From: Camarhynchus parvulus
Taxonomy: Eukaryota; Chordata; Aves; Passeriformes; Thraupidae
DNA length: 64,000 nucleotides
Assembly: GCF_901933205.1 (NCBI RefSeq)
Contig: NC_044574.1
Location: 62,001-126,000 of the forward strand
Reading direction: 5' to 3'
Shown: positions 37,450 through 48,435 of the stretch, one piece after another
How the letters are laid out: every line of letters starts with the position of its first letter
How positions within the stretch are numbered: the first letter of the stretch is position 1
Notes under the pieces: generated by a model
What the model was told of the DNA's origin: nothing
Database searches by the model: none
The model's input: only the letters and a program-made list of their open reading frames with translations
Program-made: the position numbers and the translations under genes

Positions 37450-37735
37450 ACAGAATCATAAAACCATGGAATCGTTAAGGTTGGAAAAAACCTTTAAGAT
37501 CACCAAGTCCAACTGGCAACCCAGCACCACCACCACCATTTTCACCACTAAACCATGTCCTCAGGTGCCACATCCACATGTTTTTTGAACACTTCCAGAG
37601 ATGGTGACTCCATCGCTGCCCTAAGCAGTTTATTCCAGTGTTTTGCAACCCTTTGCATGTAAAAATACTTCCTGATATCTAATCCACATCTTCCCTGGCC
37701 CAACTTGAGGCTGTTTCCTGTCCTGCTATCTCAGT
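37450..37735 (-). repeat. CR1 LINE 3' fragment, older subfamily
   Basis: Starts 'acagaatcataaaaccatgg', then 'tttaagatcaccaagtccaa', 'tgccacatccacatgttttt' and 'aatacttcctgatatctaat'. Classical, older CR1 subfamily in reverse orientation. Confidence 0.92.
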
Positions 37736-40700
37736 CATAAATCTATTCTGATATTTTGATTGTGTTTTAATCTATGATGGGTCAAAAATTCAAGTTCTTA
37801 GAACAGTTACAAGCACTAGACCCTGCTGAAACTCCACCTGTGCAGTGCACTGCTTTATTCAATCATAAAGCCAAGTTATTAGGTTGGACCTGCTGAGTTT
37901 CAGTGGCCAGGAGAGGGCAGCATTTATTTGTGGATTTGGATTCCAGAGACTGAGTTTAAGAAGAACAAGGAAAGAAGAGGTTAAATTACATAAAAGAAGG
38001 TACATACACAGATAATTCACACTGGGGAAAAGCTGCACTCTCTACTCTGACATTCACCTTTTGCTCTCAGAATGCCCTAAATGTGGCTTCCCTGAAATAA
38101 TCCTGTAAACCTGAAATATCCAAGTGACTGTCCACCAAGATCTCACTCCTGGTTTGTGAGTGGAAAATGCAAGTGAATGCTTGGGCCATCAGGGTTTGGT
38201 ATCCTTGTGCCCTTTTGCTCTCTGTTATAGCAGTCATTCCATTGTGCCTCCTGTGATTTCTAGCTACATCCCTCTGGAATCTTTGTGTGCTCCTAGCTAG
38301 CTTTATTTAGATTTTTTTTTTTAATTGAGGTGTTAAAATGATGTATTTGACCAGGTTGGATGGGGCTTGGAGCAGCCTGGTCTAGTGGAAAGTGTTCCTG
38401 CCCATGGCTCAGAGGTGAAATGAGATTGTTTTAAGGTGCCATCCAGCCCCCAGAGTATTTTGTCATTCTGTGGCAGTCATAAACAGTTTGATTTTTTTAA
38501 ACTTTGGTAGCAACTGCAATAGATTTTTCTTTCTGCATTCTGCTATCTGCCCTGACCTATTGAACTCTCTGTCAGGTGTAAAACACAAATTGCATTAATT
38601 TGACAAAATACGCCAATAATGATGTTCAAGTTTGGGTAATGTGTTACATGACATGAGTGATGTAGTCAAATACACTGATGTGTGGAGCTTACATTGGTTT
38701 TACCTCACATGGTGGGTGAGAGGTGTTCTTGAGTCCCCTCATTCCTTAGAGAAGAGACTCTCAGCCTGAAAGGAGCAGCTTTTTTTTTCTTTCCAGAAAC
38801 GAGGCCACTTTTGTTTTCTTCATTGCAGGAGCCATTGTGCATGATTTCCCTTATCCCATGTGACTAGGAAGGCATTAGGGTGGTGGCCCATCACTTGTGT
38901 CACCGCAGAAATACCTTTTCAGTGGTTCTTCATGCATGATCTCTGCAGTAATTAATGATCCTGGTCATGGTGCTGTTGGTCTCCATGGGAATAAGCCCAT
39001 ATAACCCCCCTGTTATCTAACCCTCGATGTTCCCAAGGCAAGGCCAGTTGATAGTGAGAGCCTTCAGTCAAGAGGCTTAATAATTGTCTTTATTCCCTAC
39101 TTTTATAGTATGCTGTCTGCCTGGTTTACTAATTTTTACATCTTCGTGATTAGCCATCATGATTGATTAATGGTCACAGTGATGGTTGGAAGACTGGGGA
39201 GAAGTGGAATTAAATCCAGTCTGAAACAAATGCTTCAAAGCCAGGTCTTCTAATTAACCTTTGTCATTAAAGCTTATTTTGGTAGCAACTAATTTTATTT
39301 ACATCATCAATTTTTTCTGGTTTTCCCTCCTCAAAATTCCAAGTAATCAGAGCACATGCGCTGAGTATTGGGAGGCCATAAAACCTTTTTTCTGTGTGGG
39401 GCAATGCTAACAGCTTGCACTGAGATGTGTGCTGGGGGTGAGCAATAAAAATTCTTGACTCCTTCTTGTCCTTTATCCTCTACTTGACCAGCTTGGGGCA
39501 CATGAATACAAATTGTCCAGGTGCTGCCTAGTTTAGGAAGGTGTTAGGATAACAGTCCAGCTGTGTGCATGTGTTATCCTCCATTCTCAGGAGAAGCCTT
39601 TGGACTGTTGACATTTGGGTTGGGTGAGCACTTGGGCAGAGCTGTCTCTCAGTATTTTCCCTATTTTCTGCACACTGAAATGGCCAATTAGCTTTTCCTA
39701 TCCCCAAAATTGGCCTCTCTGGCCTTTGTCAGAGTTTCCTGCTCTGCAGCAGCTTTGTGTGGAAAAATGCCTCACTTAATCCTCCACCTGCTACTTAGGT
39801 AAAAGTGCTGCTTTTAAATTGATCTTTTCTCCCCACAGAAGACAAATGAAAACTCTTCTATTTACCCCATGAAAATTCTGATTCTGATAACAAGCACAGG
39901 GAGAGGCTGGATGTTTTTGTACCTGATATGTTCTGATTGAACAGTGCATTTAATAAATCCCAGCATTGTAAGTTTTAGGTTAAGTCAGGAAGGAGAAGAT
40001 TCTTTGTAGTCTCAGAATTATTTGGTTTCTCCAGTATTTGATCTCTGGTTAAAAATGGCAAAGAAGCTTAGAAAACAAAATATTCCAGGCCTTCTATTAA
40101 TCTAGAAAAACGTGTTTCTTGGCCTCACATAGCACACAATTTGATGGCTAAAAAATTGCGAATTCCTGTCCAATTTTTCTGAAGTCTTCTATTAAAAATT
40201 GGAACTGTCATGTTTGGCTTGGGAGTGGTGCTGGGTTAGGTTAAATTCTTTGAAAATGGAGCAAATGGCATGTGAAAATAAAATCCAAAATCACAATTTA
40301 TCAAAGTACTAAATCTGTGTCTTCTGTCTTTTCTTTATCGGCATTCTTGAACAAAATTGCTCTGCGTCTGTTGTTTTATCCAACAATTCTTCAATTAAAT
40401 TTAGTTAAAAAAACCACTTTGTTTTTCTTTGCCCTTTCAGTTTATCCATAGACTAGTTTGGTTTGTGGGCTTTTTTTTTTCCAGAGGGTCAGTCCACTAC
40501 GCAATGGTTTTATCTCATATTAAAGAGTCTTAGGAGTATTTGAGGGCCCTGTAGATCTTTACAGAAGATTGACTTTTCTGTCTTAATTGCATAAATTGCA
40601 TCCAAGTGCCTCTGGGATATTGGCCCCCAAGGTGATCCATTCCCGTTATGAAGTTTAAGTGTTATGAATTGGACTGACTTTTCCTACTTCTGTTCCTTTG

Positions 40701-41087
40701 CTCAGTGGGTTAGATGTTTCTTAATTTGTTTTTTTTTTCCATGCTGCCCAAAGAAAAAAATTACCTGAGAAACCAAGTGAAAAATGAAGCAGAACTTATA
40801 AATTTTATGCTAATAGAAAAAGATGGAATAATCTAACATTGTATTAAAAGAGAAAAACAGCCACAAATCTTTAGGCTATGATGAGTGAAAAATATTTTTA
40901 AAAACATGGATATCTGCCCTCTAGGAACATAATGGCAATGGAAAAAGTAAAAAGAAGATAAGCCTCTGTTCTCAGTGATACTGGTTTGGGGCAAAACTAC
41001 AAATAATTCATGTATAAACAGATAAAACCATAACTCGTTACATGGTGAAAAATCCTACTAGTAAAGGAGGAAAAACAGTTTCTTCTT
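37736..41087 (+). other. Long intron stretch, mostly unique
   Basis: 3.3 kb with one small CR1 piece (listed separately) and otherwise AT-rich unique sequence. No exon or RNA gene recognised. Confidence 0.5.
38352..38475 (+). repeat. CR1 LINE 3' fragment, short
   Basis: Plus orientation: 'ccaggttggatggggcttgg', 'gtgttcctgcccatggctca', and terminus 'gtcattctgtgg'. Confidence 0.88.
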
Positions 41088-41400
41088 GTCCTGTTCCCTG
41101 GAGCAGAGCCCGACCCCCCTGGCTGTGCCCTCCTGTCAGGAGCTGTGCAGAGCCACAAGGGCCCCTGAGCCTCCTTTGCTCCAGGCTGAGCCCCTTCCCA
41201 GCTCCTCAGGGATTCTCCAGCCCCTTCCCAGCTCCCTCAGGGATTCTGCAGCCCCTTCCCAGCTCCTCAGGGATCCTGCAGCCCCTTCCCAGCTCCTCAG
41301 GGATCCTGCAGCCCCTTCCCAGCTCCTCAGGGATTCTCCAGCCCATTCCCAGCAGGGCCCGTCCAGCCCCTCAGGGCCTTTGCTGAAGGATCTCAGGTGC
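41088..41400 (-). repeat. CR1 LINE fragment with internal ~30 bp tandem repeat
   Basis: Reverse orientation, second subfamily ('ctggagcagagcccgacccc', 'caggagctgtgcagagccac'). From about 41195 to 41355 the unit 'ccccttcccagctcctcagg' plus 'gattctgcag' is repeated about five to six times. It lies about 90 bases before the exon at 41490. The CR1 3' terminus is missing at its left end. Confidence 0.88.
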
Positions 41401-41489
41401 CTGGGGATCTCTCAGGAAGAAACTGCTGCGTGAATTGTCTTGTTCATTGTCCAGAGAAACATTTCTGAAACGGTTTTTGTCACTCACAG

Positions 41490-41574
41490 CCTGTGATCGA
41501 TGGTCTGTGCTGCCTCGCCCGGCTCTGCACCACGATGTCAACAGGTTTGGGCACTCTGCGGTGCTCTACAACAG
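41490..41574 (+). CDS. ATRN: ATRN exon: short kelch exon, donor seeded a second minisatellite
   Basis: 85 nt exon, acceptor tttttgtcactcacag, donor gtaagg. It encodes ACDRWSVLPRPALHHDVNRF then GHSAVLYN, a kelch blade with the RFGHSAV motif. Its 3' end (from about 'tttgggcactctgc' to the donor) is copied nine times in the intron. In-frame read-through of the donor gives agg-taa, an immediate stop. A minus-strand CR1 with an internal tandem repeat ends about 90 bases upstream. Confidence 0.96.
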
Positions 41575-42082
41575 GTAAGGGCATAGGTGTTCTGGGGCTT
41601 TGAGCACAGGTGTTCTGGGGTTTTGGGCACTGCTATGCTGTACAACAGGTAAGGGCACAGGTGTTCTGGGGCTTTGGGCACTGCTGTGCTCTACAACAGG
41701 TAAGGGCACAGGTGTTCTGGGGTTTTGGGCACTGCTGTGCTCTACAACAGGTAAGGGCACAGGTGTTCTGGGGTTTTGGGCACTGATATGCTGTACAACA
41801 GGTAAGGGCACAGGTGTTCTGTAGGGAATGGGCACTGCTGTGCTGTACAACAGGTGAGGGCACAGGTGTTCTGGGGCTTTGGGCACTGCTGTGCTGTACA
41901 ACAGGTGAGGGCACAGGTGTTCTGGGGTTTTGGGCACTGATGTGCTCTACAACAGATAAGGGCACAGGTGTTCTGTAGGGAATGGGCACTGCTGTGCTGT
42001 ACAACAGGTGAGGGCACAGGTGTTCTGGGGCTTTGGGCACTGATGTGCTCTACAACAGGTAAGGGCACAGGTGTTCTGTAGG
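41575..42082 (+). repeat. Minisatellite made of the exon end, 5' splice site and intron start (51-52 bp unit)
   Basis: Nine copies whose tacaacag ends fall at 41648, 41699, 41750, 41801, 41853, 41904, 41955, 42007 and 42058, a regular 51-52 bp period. Each unit holds ~28 bases like the exon end (tttgggcactgctgtgctct then acaacag), a donor (gtaagg or gtgagg) and 'gcacaggtgttctgg'. Eight of nine keep GT; the seventh reads gataag. Three spacer variants occur: ggggctttggg, ggggttttggg and gtagggaatggg. The first interval from the exon is longer (74 bp) because part of the spacer is doubled. Confidence 0.96.
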
Positions 42083-42154
42083 GGATGGGCATGAGTGGAT
42101 GAGGAACTGCAGCACAGGCTGAGGGTCTGGCACAAACCCTCTTGTCCATAGAGC

Positions 42155-42308
42155 TTTGGGCTGCCCCATCCCTGGAAGGGTCCCAGGCCAGGTTGGATAG
42201 GGTTTGGAGCAGCCTGGCCTAGTGAAAGGTGTCTCTGTCCATGACAGGGAGTGGAAAGAGGTGGGATTTAAGCTTCCTTCCCACCTAAACCATTCTGTGA
42301 ATCTCTGG
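42155..42308 (+). repeat. CR1 LINE 3' fragment, short
   Basis: Plus orientation: 'gctgccccatccctggaagg', 'caggccaggttggatagggt', terminus 'cacctaaaccattctgtgaa'. Begins about 70 bases after the minisatellite. Confidence 0.9.
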
Positions 42309-43521
42309 AAGTTTTCAGATCTTCACTCTTGTAATGTCTTTAGTATTCACCTGGTACCATCAGCCCTTCTTTACTGGGCTAAACTGTCCCAGCTCACTTA
42401 GTTTTTTCAATAATTTGCTTTTTTTTGGTCATTATTTTAATATATATTTCTATTTTTTAGTTATTTAATAATTATGCATTTCAATGTATTTCACACTTCT
42501 TTCTTAGCTGCACTGACAACATTTATTTCCAAATCTGAATTTCCCTCATGCTGTTTAAAATTTGTCCGTGTTTCACTTTACACACCTTTTCCTGTGGGGC
42601 TGCTCTTCCCCAGGCACGTGATGTTCAGTATTTGGGTGAAATCTTAGGTGAGATTTTGGCTGTTAAGCCTTACAGACTGTAGTGATATCCCTGCTTCCAG
42701 ATGAACAGCTGTTACTGGATCAATGCAACCAAGTTTGAGAAATTTATTTCATAGGAGTTCTAAAATAGAATGAAAATCATAATAAAACTACTTATGATTT
42801 AACTAGAACTTCTCTTTCCAGCTGCCTTGGCCCTTCTTCACCATATTTTTCAAGGTGCATTGACAGACATAGATGCACAGAGAATTTTTGTGTGATGTTT
42901 GTGTGTAACTGTTAAAATTTCATGTTTTTTTCTGGTGCAGCTGGGATACTGAAGGAGGTTTGAAATCCCCCACTCCTCTCTGTACAAATTATTTGTTTGG
43001 GCGTTGTTTTGGGTTTTTTAGTTGACACAATGACTCTGCTCAGTTGTTACCAGCCATGCAAAGTGTGGTTTTCTTACAGAGGAGCAGAGAGAGTGACAGC
43101 AACAAATTGTTTTGTCACAGTTTCTGGACTCTGGTTTAATGCTATGGTACAATCTCCCCAATTTTTAGCCTTCCTCCATGTCTTGACAGTGTGGATTACA
43201 GGAGGATCCCACATTTTTATAGCATTTTGTGTATAAATGTGTTGATCAGGTCCCCTAAAAGTTTTGGCTGGAGGGGAAGATTGGTTGATGACCTTGAGTA
43301 GCTTTGACTCTGTGTTGAGTCTCTCTGGCTTCTCTGAAACAGTGAAATTTGTCTGACCTTTTCTTTAGTGCCTCCCTTAACCAAGAGCTATTTATTTGGA
43401 TTTATATATGTTGGCATGTAATAAAACACTTCTCTCAGACCTTAAATCCCATTTACTGGCGCAGTGCTCTGTCCATGAAAACAGCTGTGAGCTTTTCTCT
43501 CTTTGCTTCCATGTTGTCCAG
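42309..43521 (+). other. Intron, unique sequence
   Basis: AT-rich intron without recognised repeats. The acceptor region 'gcttccatgttgtccag' is only weakly pyrimidine-rich. Confidence 0.5.
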
Positions 43522-43742
43522 CACCATGTATGTGTTTGGAGGCTTCAACAGCCTCCTCCTGAGTGACATCCTGAAGTTCACACCTGAGAGATGTGAGGCT
43601 TTTGGCAACGAGTCATCCTGCCTGGGGGCTGGCCCTGGGGTTAGATGTGTGTGGGCTCTGCGCCCTCCCCGCTGCATCCCCTGGGAAAATGCAACACTGG
43701 CGCAGCAGCAAAAGGTCTTTGAAGACTGTCCTCCCAAGCCAG
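43522..43742 (+). CDS. ATRN: ATRN exon: last kelch blade and first PSI-type module
   Basis: 221 nt exon, acceptor ccatgttgtccag, donor gtaggt. It encodes STMYVFGGFNSLLLSDILKF (last blade) and then a cysteine-rich part, CEAFGNESSCLGAGPGVRC and VWALRPPRCIPW, ending ENATLAQQQKVFEDCPPKP. The blade is strongly conserved. The part after RCVW is clearly divergent from the mammalian protein as I remember it and looks fast-evolving. Sequons NES and NAT are present. Confidence 0.95.
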
Positions 43743-44199
43743 GTAGGTGTCCCCTTCTTTCTGTTCCCTTTTCTGAAAGGTGTGCAGGCTTTTTCTCCTT
43801 CCAAACTCCTCCTGTGTTAATTGAGTGCCATTCCAAGGTCAGGTTTTACACAGGGGGCTGTGATTGGGCTTCCATGTGTCCTGGGAGCCCTTCCTATGGC
43901 CAAGGGTCATGGAGATGTGGAGATGTTTCTATCTCCTTCTCCTGAAGCTGCTTGTTCATGAGATTTTTTTCCTACCCTGCTGCTTGTACTTACTTTTCTA
44001 TCCCTAATGAGCATCACCAGCCAGGGACCAGGCTTGGACCATCATTCTGTGAATGTTTACTCCAAGAACTGATGTTGTGAGAGCCAAGAACTGGCTGAAG
44101 AGCACCACAGGGCAAGGAAGGGCATCTGGATCTGATGGAGTTATCCTGTACTCTTCAAAAGAGACAGCAGGGATACTGCTTTAGGAAAAGTTACTTTGT

Positions 44200-44282
44200 T
44201 GTTTTGGCAGGGGGTTGGTACCAGATGATCTTTAAGGTCCCTTCCAACCCAAACCATTCTGGGATTCTATGATTCTATGTAT
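44200..44282 (+). repeat. CR1 LINE 3' terminus
   Basis: Plus orientation, ending 'cattctgggattctatgatt' plus 'ctatg', the classical CR1 tail repeat. Only about 80 bases remain. Confidence 0.92.
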
Positions 44283-44827
44283 AGAGGCAGATAAAATGAA
44301 TTAATGTTTTAAGGTCTGATTCCTGTGTTTCCCCTTAGGATAATTTTAAACAACTTTATCCTGATACATTCATTATAGAGCCCTTGATTCTGTAACAGAT
44401 GTGCAGCCTTTAATTATTTAATATAAACTGATGTAAGGGGACATTGCCTTGCTGAGCTCCCCATGCACAGTAAATTTTCACAAAACACAGGCAATAAATA
44501 ATTGGAAAGATGAATGAGAAGTTCAAGCTTCACATGAAAATGCTCCACTTGAAAGCCAGGCTTGCAAGAAGATGGGCCTATGCTGGGGGATGGCCACTGT
44601 CCCTGTGTGGAATAATATCCCAGTATTACCAGGTGGAACGTGCCTGGGCTCTTCTGGGCCTTGCTGCTTGGCCAGAGGCAGCAGCTGTGGTGTTTCACCT
44701 CAGCGACACCTTTGGCTGGCTGTATGTTACAGCTAGGCACTTAGACAAGTCCAGACAAGCAGGAATTCAGTTATTACCTCTGATGGAGAAGCTTTAGAGG
44801 AGGCGAAGATGAAAAGGAGATGGATCC

Positions 44828-45195
44828 TGTGGAGGGTTAATCCAGAGTTTTATTCCAGGGTCACTGATCTCTGAATCTTGGTAACAGCTCCACAGAATAC
44901 CGACCGCATGGTCTCAGTGTCCTTTTAAGCTCAGGGGGAGGGGCAGGGCAAGGGGTAGGTGTGCCACCAACCAGCTAGGAAAGAGGGGAAGGCTCAGGGG
45001 ACAAATGACACTTGGCTAGGCCAATGACCCCAGGGCTGAGAGGCATCTTTTGAACTTTACCAATCACATGACACCCTTGCTGTAATGTCAAGCTTGACGG
45101 ACAGCACTTAGCAGGAGGCAAGGGGAGGGGAAGGGAGAAGGTATTGCCACACCTGGGAAAGGACTGGGATAGCTGAAGCAGGAAATTGCATCACA
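44828..45195 (-). mobile_element. Probable solo LTR of an endogenous retrovirus
   Basis: On the minus strand the ~368 bp segment starts TGTGATGC and ends CCTCCACA. Near its 3' end it has a TATA-like 'cttaaaagg', then about 75 bases later AATAAA in 'ggaataaaactctgg', and then about 20 bases to the CA end. ATTGG boxes and C/T-rich stretches lie upstream, as in U3. No coding region or second LTR is nearby, which fits a solo LTR. A target-site duplication is not evident, and the family is not recognised. A non-LTR interpretation is possible. Confidence 0.5.
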
Positions 45196-45509
45196 CTGCA
45201 GCACCTATAGATATCGTCTGGCATCACTTCCCTGGGCATTAACGTGTCTTAGTTCGTGTGCTTCCATGTCTTGGTGCATTATTTTTTGGTGGTGTGTTTT
45301 AGGGCTCCTTGGGCGCTAAAAATTATTGCTGCTGTAAATAAAAGCAATCTTCTATCAGTTCAAGCACATAAAAGTACGTGATTTTAGTTGCTAACAGAAA
45401 ATCTACAGGCACTGCTATTTGGTTGTGTCTTGTGCTGTAAATAATCAAGTTCTTAGAGCTCTGTCAGGAAATGCCTGTTTTTGGTCATGCAGGTTTTTTT
45501 CTTTAATAG

Positions 45510-45631
45510 CTGTAGACAATGAAAAATGTGATCAGATTACAGACTGCTACAGCTGCACAGCCAACACAAACAGCTGTCAGTGGTGTTCTGACCAGTGTAT
45601 CCCAGCACACAACAACTGCACAGAGGAACAG
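45510..45631 (+). CDS. ATRN: ATRN exon: PSI (plexin-type) cysteine-rich module
   Basis: 122 nt exon, acceptor tttctttaatag, donor gtaatg, leaving in phase 0. It encodes [20 protein letters not shown], then [20 protein letters not shown] with Q. The C-x2-C and CxWC pattern is that of PSI modules. NCT is a sequon. The donor gtaatg is weaker than most others in this gene. Confidence 0.95.
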
Positions 45632-46145
45632 GTAATGGCTCTTAACACTTCCCTAGTTTAAATTTACCCTTTGGAATAGCAAATGTCCGCATTTCCATCT
45701 GTCAGTGTTATGATCCCTGTTTTGTTATTCCCAGTGCATATCTAGCTCAAAAGTGCTACATGTTTGGATTTTTTCAATTTGATCCAAGGGTTTTGCATGG
45801 TATTTTACAAGGAATTTAGGAGGATGGCTGTGGGCAGGGGAAGAGTTGGAGGTTTCACTGTGGTATGATTATTCATTAATCACATTTTGGGTTTGATATT
45901 AATAGGGCTTTCCCTAGAAGAAACAAAATAGCCCTCTTGTAAAAGCTTTAGTACAGAAAACATGTCAGGCAGTGTTTTGGGGGAATATCTTGGATAACCA
46001 GTCCAGGCTGTGCTCAGTTCCACAGCTTTTGGATACATAAATTGCCTTGTAGAGCTGGACTGTGATATTAGTGTTGTAATCATGGCTGTTATAAACCCAC
46101 ATGGCTGGATATCAGAAAAAGTCTCACCTGTGCTATTTATTTTAG

Positions 46146-46284
46146 GTTCCTGTTACTCTCTATGACAATTGTCCTAAGGATAATCCTGCCTATTACTGTA
46201 ACAAAAAGACAAGTTGTAAAAGCTGTGCCATGGATCAAAACTGTCAGTGGGAACCTAGGAATCAGGAGTGCATTGCTTTGCCAG
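46146..46284 (+). CDS. ATRN: ATRN exon: PSI-type module
   Basis: 139 nt exon, acceptor gtgctatttattttag, donor gtaggt. It encodes [40 protein letters not shown] and [16 protein letters not shown] and QNCQWEP are near-identical to the ATRN family. Third positions are AT-rich (about 18 of 46 are G or C). Confidence 0.96.
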
Positions 46285-47539
46285 GTAGGTACTGGTACCA
46301 AATCCACCCACTCCAAAAGTTGTTGTGAGTTTTTAAAAATTTTTGTTGGTTTCAACCCCAAATCTGTAGTTTTTAGTGTTAAGAGAGGAGCAAATAGTGT
46401 TGTTTAATCATAACAGCTTTGGTATGACATTTAATTTGTAGTAAATCCAGCAGGTCTGCTGGAATATTTTTCATTCCCAGTTGTCTGAAGAGGACTATGA
46501 TCACTTGTACAATTATTAGGCTCCATGTCATCTCTCCCTTTTCATTTGATAAAAGCTGTTGATAATAGGCTTCTGCAAGATATTAGATTTAATAATGCAT
46601 GCTATTTAATTTAGAAACTAAAATTGTGCAAAAGCATAATGGCATATATTGGACAAATGAGGCAAGTAAGTCCTGAAGTGTTTAAGGAAAATTCTCCTAT
46701 TCGTGTGCTTCCAGTGGAGCTTACAGGAGTTGGTTATTAGTTCCCTTGCAGTAATTAAATTTTTTTTTTATCCCAATGACTGGGAGAGAAATACAGGATC
46801 TTCAGTGATTAACATTTGTAGGTAATAAAATATAGAGAAAGGAGAGAAGACCCATGAGACAGGACATTTTAATGGATGTGGAAAGCCTCCCCCTAGGACA
46901 GGGTAGGTCTGGACCTGTCCAGGTCTGGTGTTTGCCAGTCTGCAGCAGTTTAAAAATGAGGAGACTTTGAAGAAGAGCAATGAAAGTGAGATAAACATCT
47001 TTTAGTGGCCTGTTTTATTTGATATAGAAAAGGGGATGATCTGATCATATGTGTAAAAAGCTCATCTGAAAAATTGACACCTGAGAGCTTTTCCATCTGT
47101 TAAGTCTGAATTCACATTGGAAATGCCCATGAGGTTTTTTCTGTAAGGGAAATAATTAATCACAAAGTGTAAGGAGTTCTTCAGTAGTGGGGTTGTGCTC
47201 CAGTTGAAGCAGGGATTACTCCTGGAAGCTGGTGCTGTGGACAGGATTAGCACAACAACCCTCTCCTGCCAAAAGGTCCCCTGACAACTGTGGGTGAGTA
47301 GGTGGCTTCAAGACATCAACAAAATACAAATTTGGTTTTTTCCCCCTCTTTCTCCTACAACAGTTTTACTGTTCAACATTGTAATAGGTGCTTTGATTAC
47401 GTGCGAATGCTCATGTCAGACTTCAACTCCCCTGAACAGATTTCCTTCTCCTCCAATATTGTTATGTATCAACACTTCTCAGCACATCTCTAAGTCATAC
47501 TGCCTTGGGATGGGGCTCTGGGTATTTCTTGGTGGTAGG
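46285..47539 (+). other. Intron, unique sequence
   Basis: AT-rich intron; no repeat or exon recognised before the CR1 at 47540. Confidence 0.5.
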
Positions 47540-48160
47540 GTTCATAGAATCATTAAGGCTGGAAAATACCTCCAAGGTCATCATCATCAACCTCTGTCCC
47601 AGCCTCACCATGGCCCTAAGCCACAGCACTAAGGGCCATGTCTGCTTATTTTCTGAACACTTCCAGGAGAGGGGACTCCACCACTGACCTGGGCAGCCCC
47701 TTCCAATGCTTGGCAACACCTTCAGGGAAGAAATTTTCCCTATTACACAACCTAAACCTCTCCTGGAACAAGTTAAGGGCATTTCCCCTTCTCCCTGGAG
47801 CAGAGCCCGACCCCCCCGGCTGTGCCCTCCTGGCAGGAGCTGTGCAGAGCCACAAGGGCCCCCGAGCCTCCTTTGCTCCAGGCTGAGCCCCTTCCCAGCT
47901 CCTCAGGGATTCTCCAGCCCCTTCCCAGCTCCTCAGGGATCCTGCAGCCCCTTCCCAGCTCCTCAGGGATTCTGCAGCCCCTTCCCAGCTCTGTTCCCTG
48001 CCCTGGCCATGCTCCAGCTCCTCCAGGGCTCTCCAGAGCTGCCCCAGCACAGGAGGTGTCCCGGCAGTGCCAGCACAGGGACGCTGTGGCACTGCCCTGG
48101 CCCTGCTGCCACCCCAGAGCTGGCACAGCCCAGGGGCCACTGGCCCCTTTCTCACCTGGG
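47540..48160 (-). repeat. CR1 LINE, second subfamily, with internal ~30 bp tandem repeat
   Basis: Starts 'ttcatagaatcattaaggct' and runs through 'ggcagccccttccaatgctt' and 'gagcagagcccgaccccccc'. At about 47885-47990 the unit 'ccccttcccagctcctcagg' plus 'gattctccag' occurs about three to four times. Reverse orientation. It ends about 95 bases before the lectin exon at 48254. Confidence 0.92.
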
Positions 48161-48253
48161 TTTATGTTTTTCAATGGTTGTTTCACTACGTTGATTGTTG
48201 GGAAGGTCACCTGCATCTCTGGGTTTAGTTTCTTTCCCCTCCTTGTCCCCCAG

Positions 48254-48435
48254 AAAATATCTGCGGAACAAACTGGCATTTGGTTGGCAACTCCTGCCTG
48301 AGGATCACCAACGCCAAGGAGAACTACGATCATGCCAAACTGTCCTGTAGGTCCAACGGTGCTTTACTGGCTTCTCTTACCACCCAGAAGAAGGTGGAAT
48401 TTGTTCTGAAGGAGCTGCAGAAGATTCAGTCTTCA
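48254..48435 (+). CDS. ATRN: ATRN exon: first half of C-type lectin domain
   Basis: 182 nt exon, acceptor cttgtcccccag, donor gtgagt, leaving in phase 0. It encodes ENICGTNWHLVGNSCLRITN, AKENYDHAKLSCRSNGALLA and SLTTQKKVEFVLKELQKIQS with S. WHLVGNSCL and the A-x2-C-x4-ALLASL pattern mark the start of a C-type lectin fold. The join to the next exon (QSS-PKTLTPW) appears about four residues shorter than mammalian ATRN as I remember it. Only one gtgagt donor is present here. A CR1 ends about 95 bases upstream. Confidence 0.94.

Noticed and set aside
41566..42149. Minus-strand open frames with repeating 'QNTCALTC'-like peptides, and a plus-strand frame with repeating 'GTGVLGFWALL'
   Set aside because: Both are translations of the 51-52 bp minisatellite. 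The repetition comes from the DNA unit; there is no start context or conserved protein.
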